In this document: positions 7,983 to 16,543 of the stretch, in pieces
Position numbering within the stretch: position 1 is the first letter of the stretch
How the letters are laid out: each line of letters starts with the position of its first letter
DNA from: Nocardioides sp.
GTDB taxonomy: Bacteria > Actinomycetota > Actinomycetes > Propionibacteriales > Nocardioidaceae
DNA length: 64,000 bases
NCBI RefSeq assembly: GCF_025965415.1
Contig: NZ_JAOPWY010000167.1
Span: 1-64,000, forward strand
Direction of reading: 5' to 3'
The notes under the pieces: model-generated
Databases searched by the model: none
Told to the model about the DNA's origin: nothing
The model's input: only the letters and a program-made list of their open reading frames with translations
Made by a program: the position numbers and the translations under genes

Positions 7983-8977
7983 TGTCCTCGCGCCCCCGCA
8001 TCGCGCTGATCAGCACCGGTGGAACCATCGACTCCCTGGGGCACGACCGCACCGATCTGGCGTTCTACACCGAAGCGCGCTCACGTTTGCCCGAGGGGGA
8101 GCTCCTCGCCGCCGTCCCCGAGATCACCGAGGTCGCCGACATCGAGCCGGTCCCGTTCGAGCGGGTCCCCAGCTACCAGCTCTCGGTCCAGTCGTGGGCA
8201 ACCCTCGTGCAGACGGTGCAGCAGCTGACGTGTGATTCCCCATGCGACGGCGTCGTCATCACCCACGGCACCAACAGCCTCGAGGAGACCGCGTTCCTGC
8301 TCAGCCTGACCGTCGACTGCCTCAAACCGGTCGTGGTCGTCGGCGCGATGCGACCGTTCAACGCACTCGCCGCGGACGGGCCGCTGAACCTGCTGCAGGC
8401 GGTGCGCCTGGCCGCCTCTCCGCACGCGCTGGGTCACGGCGTGCTGGTGGTCTCCAACGACACGATCTTCGCCGGTCGAGACGTGGCGAAGGCGACGACA
8501 TTTCGTGCCGATGCGTTCACCGGCGCGGACATGGGCCCGGTAGGACACGTCGAGGCCGACGGCAGCGTAGACCTGCGGATGCGACACGACTCGAACAGCA
8601 CACCCGTCTTCGACGTCGGCGACGTCGCGCGGATGCCTCGCGTGGACGTCGTGATCTCCTACGTGGGCGCAGACGGCGCCTTGATCGACGCAGCGGTGGC
8701 CGCCGGTGCGCGAGGGATCGTCTCCGCCGGCACCGGTGGGGGACGACCCACCGCCGCCGAGGACGAGGCACTCGAACGCGCCGTCCGGGCCGGGGTGGTG
8801 GTGTGCCAGTCCACCCGGGTCCCCACGGGGAAGGTGCTGCGCTCCCCGCAGATGAAGGCCGCCGGCAAGGTCGTCGCGGGCGCCCGGCCGGCATGGCAGG
8901 CGCGCATCGCGCTGGCTCTCGCGCTGACCAGGAGCCAGCAGCCGGACGAAGTCCAGACCTATCTGGACCGCCTCTGA
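7982..8977 (+). CDS. Asparaginase/glutaminase-family amidase
   Basis: 331-residue member of the bacterial asparaginase family. The first catalytic Thr is in ISTGGTIDS (residues about 10-18), the second active-site block is HGTNSLEETAFLL (about 93-105), and the C-terminal small domain has GGGRPTAAEDEALERA. No signal peptide, so cytoplasmic. The ATG shares one base with the preceding stop (TGATG). Placement as the last gene of a hydroxylase/ring-hydrolase operon argues that it removes ammonia from a pathway amide, for example a tricarballylate monoamide, more than from free asparagine. The family assignment is firm; the substrate is inferred. Confidence 0.9.
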   Translation: MSSRPRIALISTGGTIDSLGHDRTDLAFYTEARSRLPEGELLAAVPEITEVADIEPVPFERVPSYQLSVQSWATLVQTVQQLTCDSPCDGVVITHGTNSLEETAFLLSLTVDCLKPVVVVGAMRPFNALAADGPLNLLQAVRLAASPHALGHGVLVVSNDTIFAGRDVAKATTFRADAFTGADMGPVGHVEADGSVDLRMRHDSNSTPVFDVGDVARMPRVDVVISYVGADGALIDAAVAAGARGIVSAGTGGGRPTAAEDEALERAVRAGVVVCQSTRVPTGKVLRSPQMKAAGKVVAGARPAWQARIALALALTRSQQPDEVQTYLDRL

Positions 8978-8992
8978 ATACAGCTGTATGCT
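8964..8992 (+). promoter_or_regulatory. Promoter with operator copy C before the coxG/CoA-ligase operon
   Basis: The plus strand reads GAATACAGCTGTATGC (8976-8991), whose reverse complement GCATACAGCTGTATTC differs by one base from copy E at 23661. The core ATACAGCTGTAT is a perfect 12-base palindrome. TGGACC (8964-8969) and TATGCT (8987-8992), spaced 17, are a possible -35/-10 pair overlapped by it. The element lies at the very end of the asparaginase gene, so the next operon has its own control. Confidence 0.6.
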
Positions 8993-9028
8993 GCGATGTA
9001 CAACTGATTCCACGGAGGTGGCTGGTCC

Positions 9029-9733
9029 ATGCAGATCGACAACGAGTTCCAGGTGCAGGCGCCCCCCGGTGAGGTGTGGGACTACCTCCAGCGCACGGAG
9101 GACGTCGTGGAGTGCATCCCCGGCGCCGCGATCCTGGAGAAGCTCAGCGAGGACGAGTACCGCGGACAGGTGACCGTCAAGCTCGGCCCGCTCGCGGTCG
9201 TCCTGCAGGGCACGGTCACCATCGATGAGCGCGACCACGACGCGCGCACGATGAAACTCACCGGACGGGCCAAGGACACCAAGGGCCGCGGCGCGACCGA
9301 TGCCGGCGTCGTCGTCGACATCGTCGCCCAGGGTGAGGGCACCCAGGTGACGCTGGTGTCCGACGTCAAGGTCACCGGCAAGATCGCCCAGTTCGGGCGC
9401 GGAGTGATGAAGGACGTCAGCCAGCGCATCGCCGATGAGTTCGCCCGTAACCTCGAGGCGCGCCTGACCGGCCCCGTGGCGCCCGAGGCACAGCCGGACC
9501 CCGTTGCCGAGGAGCTGCCCGGCAGGGCGGCCACCCCGTCGCGCCCGGTCCAGGCGGCCCCGTCGGCCGCGGGCCCCCGGCACGCTGCCGCCGTCCCGGG
9601 GCAGGCTGCGCCCTCGGTGGGCGGCATCCGACTGGTCGCTGGCGCGCTCATGCGCGCTCTCGGATCGGCGATCGGCAACATCTTCCGCAAGCTGGCCAAG
9701 CCCTTCACCGGCGACAAGAGCGGACGCCGCTGA
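9029..9733 (+). CDS. CoxG-type SRPBCC protein
   Basis: 234 residues. A START/SRPBCC domain of the CO-dehydrogenase subunit G family (about 1-150: VQAPPGEVWDYLQRTEDVVECIPGAAILE ... GTVTIDERDH ... KVTGKIAQFGRGVMKDVSQRIADEF) is followed by an Ala/Pro-rich linker and a C-terminal hydrophobic helix with a basic end (about 200-234) that could attach it to the membrane. CoxG proteins help mature molybdenum hydroxylases and anchor them to the membrane. GGAGGT at 9014-9019 sits 9 bases before the ATG. Shares one base with the CoA-ligase gene downstream. Confidence 0.88.
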   Translation: MQIDNEFQVQAPPGEVWDYLQRTEDVVECIPGAAILEKLSEDEYRGQVTVKLGPLAVVLQGTVTIDERDHDARTMKLTGRAKDTKGRGATDAGVVVDIVAQGEGTQVTLVSDVKVTGKIAQFGRGVMKDVSQRIADEFARNLEARLTGPVAPEAQPDPVAEELPGRAATPSRPVQAAPSAAGPRHAAAVPGQAAPSVGGIRLVAGALMRALGSAIGNIFRKLAKPFTGDKSGRR

Positions 9734-11412
9734 TGGTCAACCGCATCCTGACGCGGTTGGACCCTGTCCAGTCAGAGGGTTACTACCGCGAGGGGCGCTG
9801 GCGCGCCGACTCGCTGTGGGACGTGTTCCAGGTCGGCGCGTACGCGCACCCGGAGCGCCCCGCGATCGTCGAGCGCGCACGTACCCACACCTACCGCGAC
9901 CTGCTCGATGCGGCCGGCCGGCTGGCCGGTTGGCTGCACGAGCAGGGCCTGCGCGACGGTGACCGGGTGGCGGTGTGGCTGCCGAGCCGGGCCGAGGTCG
10001 CGGTCGCGGTCCTGGCGTGCGCCCGGTTGGGCCTGGTCTGCTGCCCCTCCCTCCACCGCGACCACACCGTCGGACAGGTCGTGGAGCTTGCCGAGCGCAT
10101 GCGAGCGGCGGCGTTCATCGGCCAGCCCGGTTACGGCGCTGACGCCGAACGTCACGACATCTTCGCCGAGCTGGGCACGCTGGCCACGTCGCCGGCCACG
10201 CTGCACGTGGCGCCGCTCACCGACCCGAGCAGCCAGCCGGACCAGCCGGGGGAGCCGGGGATGTTCGCCGACCTCGCCGCGAGCCCTGCGCCGCCGGCGC
10301 ACCGCACGCACGCGGACGCTGTGGTCTACCTGGCCTTCACGTCGGGCTCGACCGGTGAACCCAAGGGTGTCATGCACTCCAGCAACACGTTGCTGTCCCC
10401 AGTGCGCGCCATGGCCCGTGACTGGGCGCTCGGCGGTGACACGGTGATCTACTCGCTCTCACCGTTGAGCCACAACCTCGGCTTCGGTGCGATGCTGACG
10501 GCCTTGACGAACGGCGGAACCCTCGTCGCGCACGACCTTCCGCGTGGCGCCAGCGTCGCCGAGCGCATGGCCGAGACCGCCACCGCGTTCGCGTTCGGTG
10601 TGCCCACCCACGTCATCGACCTGCTCGGGGAGATCGAGAGGGGTCACGGGCAGGGACTGCGCCTGCGAGGGTTCCGCATCTCGGGCGCGGCCGTGTCCGA
10701 GGACGTGGTCCTGAGACTGCGCGCACGTGGAATCACACCGCAGACCGGCTACGGCATGACAGAGGCCGGCTCCCACCACTACACGCGAGCCGAGGATGCC
10801 CCCGAGCTGATCGCCGAGACCTCGGGACGCCCCTTCGAGGGCCACGAGGTCAAGATCGTCGACCGGGAGGACTCCACGCGCGAGCTGCCCGCCGGCGAGG
10901 TCGGACAGATCCTGGGCCGCGGTCCGAGCATCACCCTGGGCTACTTCGACGACCAGCGCGCCACCGAGGCCAGCATCACCGACGACGGGTGGCTGCTGAC
11001 CGGTGACCTGGGGTGGCAGGACGAGAACGGCTACATCCGCATCACCGGTCGCAAGAAGGACGTCATCATCCGCGGCGGTCACAACATCTTCCCCGCACGC
11101 ATCGAAGGACTGGCCGGCGGCTGCCCCGGCGTGGCGGCCGTCGCGGCCGTGTCCGTCCCCGACCCGCGTCTGGGGGAGAGGGTCTGCCTGGTCGTCACGT
11201 CCAAGGAACAGCCGCCCGCGGCCGACGACGTTCTCCAGCACCTGGACCGGGCAGGGCTGTCGAAGTACGACATGCCAGAGTTCTATGCCGTCATGGGCGC
11301 ACTACCCCTGCTTCCCTCCGGCAAGGTCGACAAGCGCAAGATCGAGGCGCTCATCGCCGACAAGGCCGTCGCCATCGAACCCGTCCGATTCACCGAGGGA
11401 GCCAAGGGATGA
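9733..11412 (+). CDS. Acyl-CoA synthetase (AMP-binding, class I adenylate-forming)
   Basis: 559-residue ATP-dependent acid:CoA ligase. Seen in order: P-loop AFTSGSTGEPKGVMHS (about 203-218), GYGMTEAG (A5), the hinge region TGDLGWQDENGYIRITGRKKDVI (A7/A8), and the catalytic lysine in LPSGKVDKRKI near the C-terminus. It activates a carboxylate through an acyl-adenylate. It is related to the cyclohexanecarboxylate/2,3-dihydroxybenzoate ligase side of the family rather than long-chain ligases. The ATG shares one base with the coxG stop. Proposed role: CoA activation of the dihydroxylated pyridine carboxylate before ring reduction (inferred). Confidence 0.92.
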   Translation: MVNRILTRLDPVQSEGYYREGRWRADSLWDVFQVGAYAHPERPAIVERARTHTYRDLLDAAGRLAGWLHEQGLRDGDRVAVWLPSRAEVAVAVLACARLGLVCCPSLHRDHTVGQVVELAERMRAAAFIGQPGYGADAERHDIFAELGTLATSPATLHVAPLTDPSSQPDQPGEPGMFADLAASPAPPAHRTHADAVVYLAFTSGSTGEPKGVMHSSNTLLSPVRAMARDWALGGDTVIYSLSPLSHNLGFGAMLTALTNGGTLVAHDLPRGASVAERMAETATAFAFGVPTHVIDLLGEIERGHGQGLRLRGFRISGAAVSEDVVLRLRARGITPQTGYGMTEAGSHHYTRAEDAPELIAETSGRPFEGHEVKIVDREDSTRELPAGEVGQILGRGPSITLGYFDDQRATEASITDDGWLLTGDLGWQDENGYIRITGRKKDVIIRGGHNIFPARIEGLAGGCPGVAAVAAVSVPDPRLGERVCLVVTSKEQPPAADDVLQHLDRAGLSKYDMPEFYAVMGALPLLPSGKVDKRKIEALIADKAVAIEPVRFTEGAKG

Positions 11413-12428
11413 GCGAGCGGATGCAGGCAGTTCTCATCTCCCAGTTCGCCGACCTCGACGCCGTCGAGGTCGCCGAGGTCGACCGTCCCGAACCGGGCCC
11501 CGAGGAGGTGCTCGTCGGCGTCGCGGCGGTGCCGGTGAACTACGTCGACCTGGTCACGATGCGGGGCGACTACCAGTTCAAGCCGACCCTGCCCTACATC
11601 CCGGGCAAGGGCCCGGCCGGAACGGTCCTGGCCATTGGTTCTGAGGTCACCGACGTCAAGGTCGGGGATCGTGTGCTCGCCATGGCCGAGTACGGCGGGT
11701 ACGCCCAGGCGTGCGTGGTCCGGGCTGACCAGGTCTACGTCCTCCCCGAGCAGCTGAGCTTCGAAGACGCGGCGGCGATGTCGCTGGCCTTCGACACCGC
11801 CTGGATGGCCCTGGTGGATCGTGCCCGCATCGAACGCGGCGACCGTGTCCTGATCCTGGGCGCGAGCGGCGCGGTCGGCTCCGCCGCTGTGCAGCTCTCG
11901 CGTGCGCTGGGCGCTCGCCAGGTCATCGCGGGCGTGTCGCGCCCGGACAGGTTCGACGAGCTGAAGTCCTTGGGCGCGGACGACGTCGTCGACTTGTCGG
12001 AGGCACCCCTGCGCGAGACCGTGCGCTCCCGTGTCCTGGACCTCACGGACGGGCACGGCGCAGACGTGGTCATCGACATGCTCGGTGGTGACCCCTTCGA
12101 CGGTGCGGTGCGCGCCGTGGCGTGGCGGGGTCGGCTGGTGATCGTCGGGTTCGCCGCGGGACGAATCCCCACGCTGAAGATGAACTACGTGATGTTGAAG
12201 AACATCGAGGTCTCCGGCGTGCAGATCAGCGACTACCGCAAGCGCACCCCGGATCTGATGCGCCGCTGCTATGCGCAGATCTTCGAGTTCACCGTCGCAG
12301 GTGCCATCGCCCCGCCGACGTACGATGCCCGCCCGCTGAGCGAGTGGCGCAGCGCCGTCGAGGACCTCTCCAACCGCGCCACGACCGCCCGGTTGCTGCT
12401 GCAGCCGCCGCCGCGGCTAGACGGCTGA
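11409..12428 (+). CDS. Medium-chain reductase, NADPH:quinone oxidoreductase (QOR)-like
   Basis: 339 residues. GroES-like N-terminal domain (about 1-130, AAVPVNYVDLVTMRGDY, PYIPGKGPAGTV) followed by a Rossmann domain with LGASGAVGSAAVQLSRALGA (about 150-169). No zinc-ligand cysteines or GHE motif, so it belongs to the zinc-free QOR/enoyl-reductase branch, which reduces C=C bonds with NADPH. The ATGA overlap with the CoA-ligase gene suggests it reduces the CoA thioester made by that enzyme. Last gene before the transporter promoter. Confidence 0.9.
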   Translation: MSERMQAVLISQFADLDAVEVAEVDRPEPGPEEVLVGVAAVPVNYVDLVTMRGDYQFKPTLPYIPGKGPAGTVLAIGSEVTDVKVGDRVLAMAEYGGYAQACVVRADQVYVLPEQLSFEDAAAMSLAFDTAWMALVDRARIERGDRVLILGASGAVGSAAVQLSRALGARQVIAGVSRPDRFDELKSLGADDVVDLSEAPLRETVRSRVLDLTDGHGADVVIDMLGGDPFDGAVRAVAWRGRLVIVGFAAGRIPTLKMNYVMLKNIEVSGVQISDYRKRTPDLMRRCYAQIFEFTVAGAIAPPTYDARPLSEWRSAVEDLSNRATTARLLLQPPPRLDG

Positions 12429-12459
12429 ACGTCGTAACACAACGGTAACGCGGACACCA

Positions 12460-12495
12460 TTGACGTGTCGTGTACCACTGCATACAGTGGCACAA
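12460..12495 (+). promoter_or_regulatory. Transporter promoter with operator copy D
   Basis: TTGACG (12460-12465), 17-base spacer, TACAGT (12483-12488): the clearest sigma70-type promoter in the island. The element GCATACAGTGGCACAA (12480-12495) covers the -10 box. It is nested in a local inverted repeat CCACTG-CATA-CAGTGG (12475-12490). The binding-protein gene starts 75 bases further on. Confidence 0.72.
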
Positions 12496-12569
12496 CGTTG
12501 CATCCGGGGGGCACGTACCGCTGTCGCAAAGGTCACAGCGGCTTCACCCAGAACGAGGAGCTTGGTCGC

Positions 12570-13832
12570 ATGAACCGGTTTCGCAAGAGCGTTGCACTCT
12601 CCGCCACATTGGCGCTCGCAGGTGTACTGACTGCCTGCGCAGGGGCCGACACCGGCACTGCCGGCGGGGACGACGGCGTCTTCAAGGTCGGGCTGTTGCT
12701 GCCCTCCGTCGGGCCGTTCGCCGGCATCGCCGAGGACCAGGCAGACGGCTTCCGCCACTACGTCGAGGATGTCGCCGGCGGCGAGTTCGGCGACACCGAG
12801 GTCGAGATCGTCACCGGCGACGAGGGCAACGACCCCACCATCGCGCAGGAGTCCATCCAGCGCCTCGTCGAGAAGGAGAATGTCGACGCCGTCGTGGGCG
12901 TCATCAGCAGCGCGGTGGCCTACGCCGTCGCTCCTTACATCGCCGAGTCGGGCGTGCCCACGATCTTCACCGCGACGACCGCCGACGACCTCACCCAGCG
13001 TCAGCACGCTCCCAACATGTTCCGCGTGAGCAACGCCGCCTCGCAGATCATGCTGCCGTTGGGGGAGTACGCCTGCAAGGACGCCGGCTACAAGACCGCC
13101 GCCATGGTCAGCCTCGACTACTCGTTCGGCTGGGAGGCCATGGGCGGCTTCGCCAAGGCCTACGAGGACGCGGGCTGCACCATCAAGCAGGAGCTCTACA
13201 CCCCCCTGGGCACAGCCGACTGGGGTTCGGTCGCGCAGAGCATCGACAAGTCCGTCGACGTCATCATCCAGACGTCCTCGGGCTCTGACGCCGCCAAGTT
13301 CCTCCAGGCCTACCGCGACTTCGGCCTCAGCGACATCCCGATGATCGCCAATGGTTTCGGCACCGACCTCTCCACCCTTCCCGAGGCGTCGCAGCGTAAG
13401 CTCGCCACGCCCATCGAGTCGGTCATGTACTACGCCGAGGCCCTCGACACCCCTGCGAACAACGAGTTCCAGGAGGCGTTCCAGAAGAAGTACTCCTACA
13501 CGCCCGGCATCTACGCCGAAGCCGCGTACGTTGCCGGCATGGTGCTCGACGCCGCCGTCGCCGACCTTGACGACATCAACTACGAGACCCTCAGCGAGGC
13601 CATCAGCGGCGTTCAGCTGGACGACGCTCCCCGCGGGGCGCTGCAGTTCGACGAGTACGGGCAGGCCAACCTCCCGGTGTACCTGCGACAGATGAAGAGC
13701 GTCGACGGCGAGTTGAAGAACACCGTCGTGAAGACGCTCGGTGAGGACCTCAGCCAGTTCTGGACCTTCGCCCCCGAAGAGGCGATGGACGAGAAGCCCT
13801 ACAACGACCTCAAGGGCACCTGGGTCAACTGA
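12570..13832 (+). CDS. ABC transporter substrate-binding lipoprotein, branched-chain amino acid (LivK) type
   Basis: 420 residues. Lipoprotein signal with lipobox LTAC (Cys at about 23) after MNRFRK and a hydrophobic stretch. The rest is a type I periplasmic-binding fold (Peripla_BP_6): FKVGLLLPSVGPFAGIAEDQADG at the start of the mature protein and VDAVVGVISSAVAYAVAPYIAESGVPTIFT in the first lobe. Extracytoplasmic receptor for the LivHMGF genes that follow. Such receptors in catabolic islands often bind aromatic or heterocyclic acids. GAGGAG at 12555-12560 is spaced 9 from the ATG. Confidence 0.92.
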   Translation: MNRFRKSVALSATLALAGVLTACAGADTGTAGGDDGVFKVGLLLPSVGPFAGIAEDQADGFRHYVEDVAGGEFGDTEVEIVTGDEGNDPTIAQESIQRLVEKENVDAVVGVISSAVAYAVAPYIAESGVPTIFTATTADDLTQRQHAPNMFRVSNAASQIMLPLGEYACKDAGYKTAAMVSLDYSFGWEAMGGFAKAYEDAGCTIKQELYTPLGTADWGSVAQSIDKSVDVIIQTSSGSDAAKFLQAYRDFGLSDIPMIANGFGTDLSTLPEASQRKLATPIESVMYYAEALDTPANNEFQEAFQKKYSYTPGIYAEAAYVAGMVLDAAVADLDDINYETLSEAISGVQLDDAPRGALQFDEYGQANLPVYLRQMKSVDGELKNTVVKTLGEDLSQFWTFAPEEAMDEKPYNDLKGTWVN

Positions 13833-13837
13833 GTCGA

Positions 13838-13877
13838 CGGCCCGGGACCACCCGTAGCACGTGGTGGTCCCGGGCCG
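13838..13877 (+). terminator. Strong hairpin between binding-protein and permease genes
   Basis: An inverted repeat of about 14 bases (CGGCCCGGGACCAC facing GTGGTCCCGGGCCG) starts just after the binding-protein stop codon. There is no T run. This is the usual place for a partial terminator or mRNA-stabilising stem that keeps receptor mRNA in excess over permease mRNA. Confidence 0.65.
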
Positions 13878-13908
13878 TGCTACTCGGCGACGCGAAACGG
13901 AGAATGCA

Positions 13909-14775
13909 ATGGAGATCGAGATGGTGCTCGCACGCACCCTCAACGGCTTGTCGTACGGGGCGCTGCTGTTCTTGGTGGCCAGCGGACTCACCCTGACCTT
14001 CGGCCTCATGCGCACCCTGAACCTGGCTCACGGAGCCTTCTACCTCCTCGGCGGATACCTCGCCCTGGAAGTGCTCAACACCACCGGCAGCTACTGGGCT
14101 GGACTCGGCGCCGCCATGGTCGCCGTCGGCTTGCTGGGAATGCTGTTCGAGCGCGTCCTGCTCCACCGGTTCATCGGACGAGAGCTGCAGCAGATCATCG
14201 TCACGATCGGTCTCGCGTTCTTCCTCTCCGACCTCATGCTCGGCTACTTCGGCGGAGCCCCGAGGAACCCACCGCGTCCGCCCGGGCTGACCACCTCGCT
14301 GGAGGTCGGCGGGCTTACCTTCCCGTGGTTCCGCATCGCACTCATCGTGATCGCGCTCCTGGTCTGGTTCGGTCTGTGGTTCCTGGTCAACCGCACCCGC
14401 GCCGGCGCCCAGATCCGTGCCGCTGTCGACGACCAGGAAATGGCTCGTGCAGTCGGCATCAAGGTGCCGCTCATCTTCATGGTCGTCTTCGCCTGCGGCT
14501 CCGCACTCGCTGCGTTCGCCGGCGTGTGGGGCGGAGCCTTCACCGGCCTCGAGCCCGGCACCGAGTTCCAGATGCTGATCATGGCCCTGGTCGTGGTGGT
14601 CGTCGGGGGCCTCGGATCGGTCAACGGCGCCCTGCTGGCCGCCGCCCTGGTCGGACTGGTCGACGAGTTCGGGAAGACGCTGTTCCCCGAGTTCGCGATG
14701 TTCACCGTCTTCGCCCCGGTGGCACTGCTCCTGGCAGTCAGGCCGCAGGGCCTGTTCGGAAAGGCGAACGCATGA
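13909..14775 (+). CDS. ABC transporter permease, LivH family
   Basis: 288-residue inner-membrane permease with about 8 hydrophobic segments. Family marks are NGLSYGALLFLVASGLTLTFGLMRTLNLAHGAFYLLGGY at the N-terminus and VVVVGGLGSVNGALLAA near residue 235. The ATG at 13909 follows a GGAG at about 13899; ATG at 13904 is out of frame. Partner of the LivM-type permease, overlapping it by 4 bases. Confidence 0.93.
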   Translation: MEIEMVLARTLNGLSYGALLFLVASGLTLTFGLMRTLNLAHGAFYLLGGYLALEVLNTTGSYWAGLGAAMVAVGLLGMLFERVLLHRFIGRELQQIIVTIGLAFFLSDLMLGYFGGAPRNPPRPPGLTTSLEVGGLTFPWFRIALIVIALLVWFGLWFLVNRTRAGAQIRAAVDDQEMARAVGIKVPLIFMVVFACGSALAAFAGVWGGAFTGLEPGTEFQMLIMALVVVVVGGLGSVNGALLAAALVGLVDEFGKTLFPEFAMFTVFAPVALLLAVRPQGLFGKANA

Positions 14776-15782
14776 GCACGCTGACCCAGCCCCGCACGCG
14801 AACGGCACTCACCGTGCTCGGGCTCGCGGTGCTTTTCGCGGCCCTGTTCCTGGCGCCGTTCTTCGTCCCGCTGTACTACATGTCCATCGTGACGCGCATC
14901 GTGATCATCGGAGCGTTCGCCGTCGCGTTCAACATCGTCTTCGGCTTCGGCGGCATGCCCTCTCTGGGCCACGCAGCATTCTTCGGCCTCGGCGGATACA
15001 TGATGGGTCTCGGCGTGACCCGATGGGACTGGGGCCTGGGCACCATCCTCCTCGGCGTGGTCGTCGTGGGTGCCGGGCTTGGACTCGTGCTGGGCATCTT
15101 GTGCCAGCGCGTCAACGGCATCTACCTGCTGCTCATGACGCTCGCCGTCGGACAGGCGATCTACGGACTGGTGTTCCAGAACGCCCGCATCACGGGCGGC
15201 GACATGGGCATCAGCGGAGCCTTCCGGGACGTCCTGCCCTTCGAGATCGCCTCTCGCCAGCAGTTCCACCAGTTCGCCGTCATTGTCTGCGTCGCCGTGA
15301 TGGCCCTGCTGTGGTTGTTCATGGTGTCCCCGGTGGGACGCGCGATCGTCGGACTGCGCGAGAGCGAGAGCCGTATGGGCAGCCTCGGGTACAACCCCGG
15401 CATCTACAAGGCCGCTGCCTTCGTCGTCTCCGGCCTGGCATGTTCGTTCCTCGGCGCGCTGTACGCCCTGCAGCGAGGGTTCGTCGGCACCGACGGCCTC
15501 GAGTGGACCCTGAGCGCAACGGTCCTCCTGGCCGCGATCGTGGGCGGCTCACGCTACTTCCTGGGCCCGTTCGTCGGCGTCGCAGTGATCGTCGCCATCG
15601 AGGCGTTCTTCCAGGAGTACACCGAGCGGTACACCACCATCTTGGGCATCTTCTACATCCTGACCATCCTGGTCCTGCCCAACGGCATCCTCGGCATCGG
15701 ACGAGGCCGCAAACCGCCGGGCGACGAACCGGCCCCCCTGGAAGACCACGCCCGACCTACCGAACGTGAGGCAGTCTCATGA
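14772..15782 (+). CDS. ABC transporter permease, LivM family
   Basis: 336 residues with about 9 membrane segments. The family block AFAVAFNIVFGFGGMPSLGHAAFFGLGGY (about 48-76) and the cytoplasmic loop SPVGRAIVGLRESESRMGSLGYNPGIYK (about 187-214, the EAA-like contact with the ATPase) are both present. The C-terminal 30 residues are hydrophilic. Starts within the LivH stop (ATGA) and overlaps the ATPase gene start by 4 bases. Confidence 0.93.
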   Translation: MSTLTQPRTRTALTVLGLAVLFAALFLAPFFVPLYYMSIVTRIVIIGAFAVAFNIVFGFGGMPSLGHAAFFGLGGYMMGLGVTRWDWGLGTILLGVVVVGAGLGLVLGILCQRVNGIYLLLMTLAVGQAIYGLVFQNARITGGDMGISGAFRDVLPFEIASRQQFHQFAVIVCVAVMALLWLFMVSPVGRAIVGLRESESRMGSLGYNPGIYKAAAFVVSGLACSFLGALYALQRGFVGTDGLEWTLSATVLLAAIVGGSRYFLGPFVGVAVIVAIEAFFQEYTERYTTILGIFYILTILVLPNGILGIGRGRKPPGDEPAPLEDHARPTEREAVS

Positions 15783-16543
15783 GCGCCGCACCCGCCATCG
15801 CAGCCCGTGACATCAAGGTCCATTTCGGGGGCCTGAGGGTCCTGGACGGGATCGACCTCACCGTCGACAGCGGCGAACGACGCGCACTGATCGGTCCCAA
15901 CGGCGCCGGGAAGACGACGCTGTTCAACGTCCTGGACGGGCACATCAAGCCCACCGCCGGCAGCGTCGAGCTCTTCGGCGAATCAGTCGGCGCCCTCAAG
16001 CCGCACCAGCGCGCCCGCAAGGGGCTGGCTCGCACCTACCAGATCACCAATCTGTTCGCCGACCTCACGGTGCGTGAGAACGTGCACCTGGCGTTGGCTG
16101 CGGTGCGCGGACTGGACCGCAACAAGTTCTGGAGCCCGCTGACCCGCATCCCCGGCGTGAAGGCCCGCGCCGAGGAGCTCCTGCGCACCTGGGAGCTGTG
16201 GGACCGGCGCAGCACCACCGTCGCCGAGCTCGCCTACGGGCAGCAGCGGGTCCTCGAGATCGTGATGGCGCTGGCCAGCAACCCCAAGGTCCTCCTGCTC
16301 GACGAACCGACCGCCGGCCTGTCCCGGCGAGACGCCGAGATCCTGGCCCAGGTCGTCGACGCCCTGCCCACCGACCTTGCCCTGCTCGTCATCGAGCACG
16401 ACATGGACATCGCATTCCGACTCTGCGGCCACGTGACTGTCCTGGCAGCAGGAGCCATCCTCGAAGAGGGCAGCCCCGCACAGATCCGCAAGTCGCGTGC
16501 TGTCATCGAGACCTACCTGGGAGAACACGATGACGTTGCTTGA
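15779..16543 (+). CDS. ABC transporter ATP-binding protein, LivG family
   Basis: 254 residues. Walker A GPNGAGKTT (about 40-48), signature region LAYGQQRVLEI (LAYG in place of LSGG, usual in LivG), Walker B VLLLDEPTAGLS, and H-loop IEHDMD. The C-terminal BCA_ABC_TP_C tail ends with ETYLGEHDDVA. Energises the LivH/LivM pair. Overlaps the next ATPase gene by 14 bases. Confidence 0.94.
   Translation: MSAAPAIAARDIKVHFGGLRVLDGIDLTVDSGERRALIGPNGAGKTTLFNVLDGHIKPTAGSVELFGESVGALKPHQRARKGLARTYQITNLFADLTVRENVHLALAAVRGLDRNKFWSPLTRIPGVKARAEELLRTWELWDRRSTTVAELAYGQQRVLEIVMALASNPKVLLLDEPTAGLSRRDAEILAQVVDALPTDLALLVIEHDMDIAFRLCGHVTVLAAGAILEEGSPAQIRKSRAVIETYLGEHDDVA

Noticed and set aside
9029-9733. Stand-alone polyketide cyclase or toxin-like START protein
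   Set aside because: The CoxG-specific blocks and the C-terminal hydrophobic anchor fit a Mo-hydroxylase accessory protein better.
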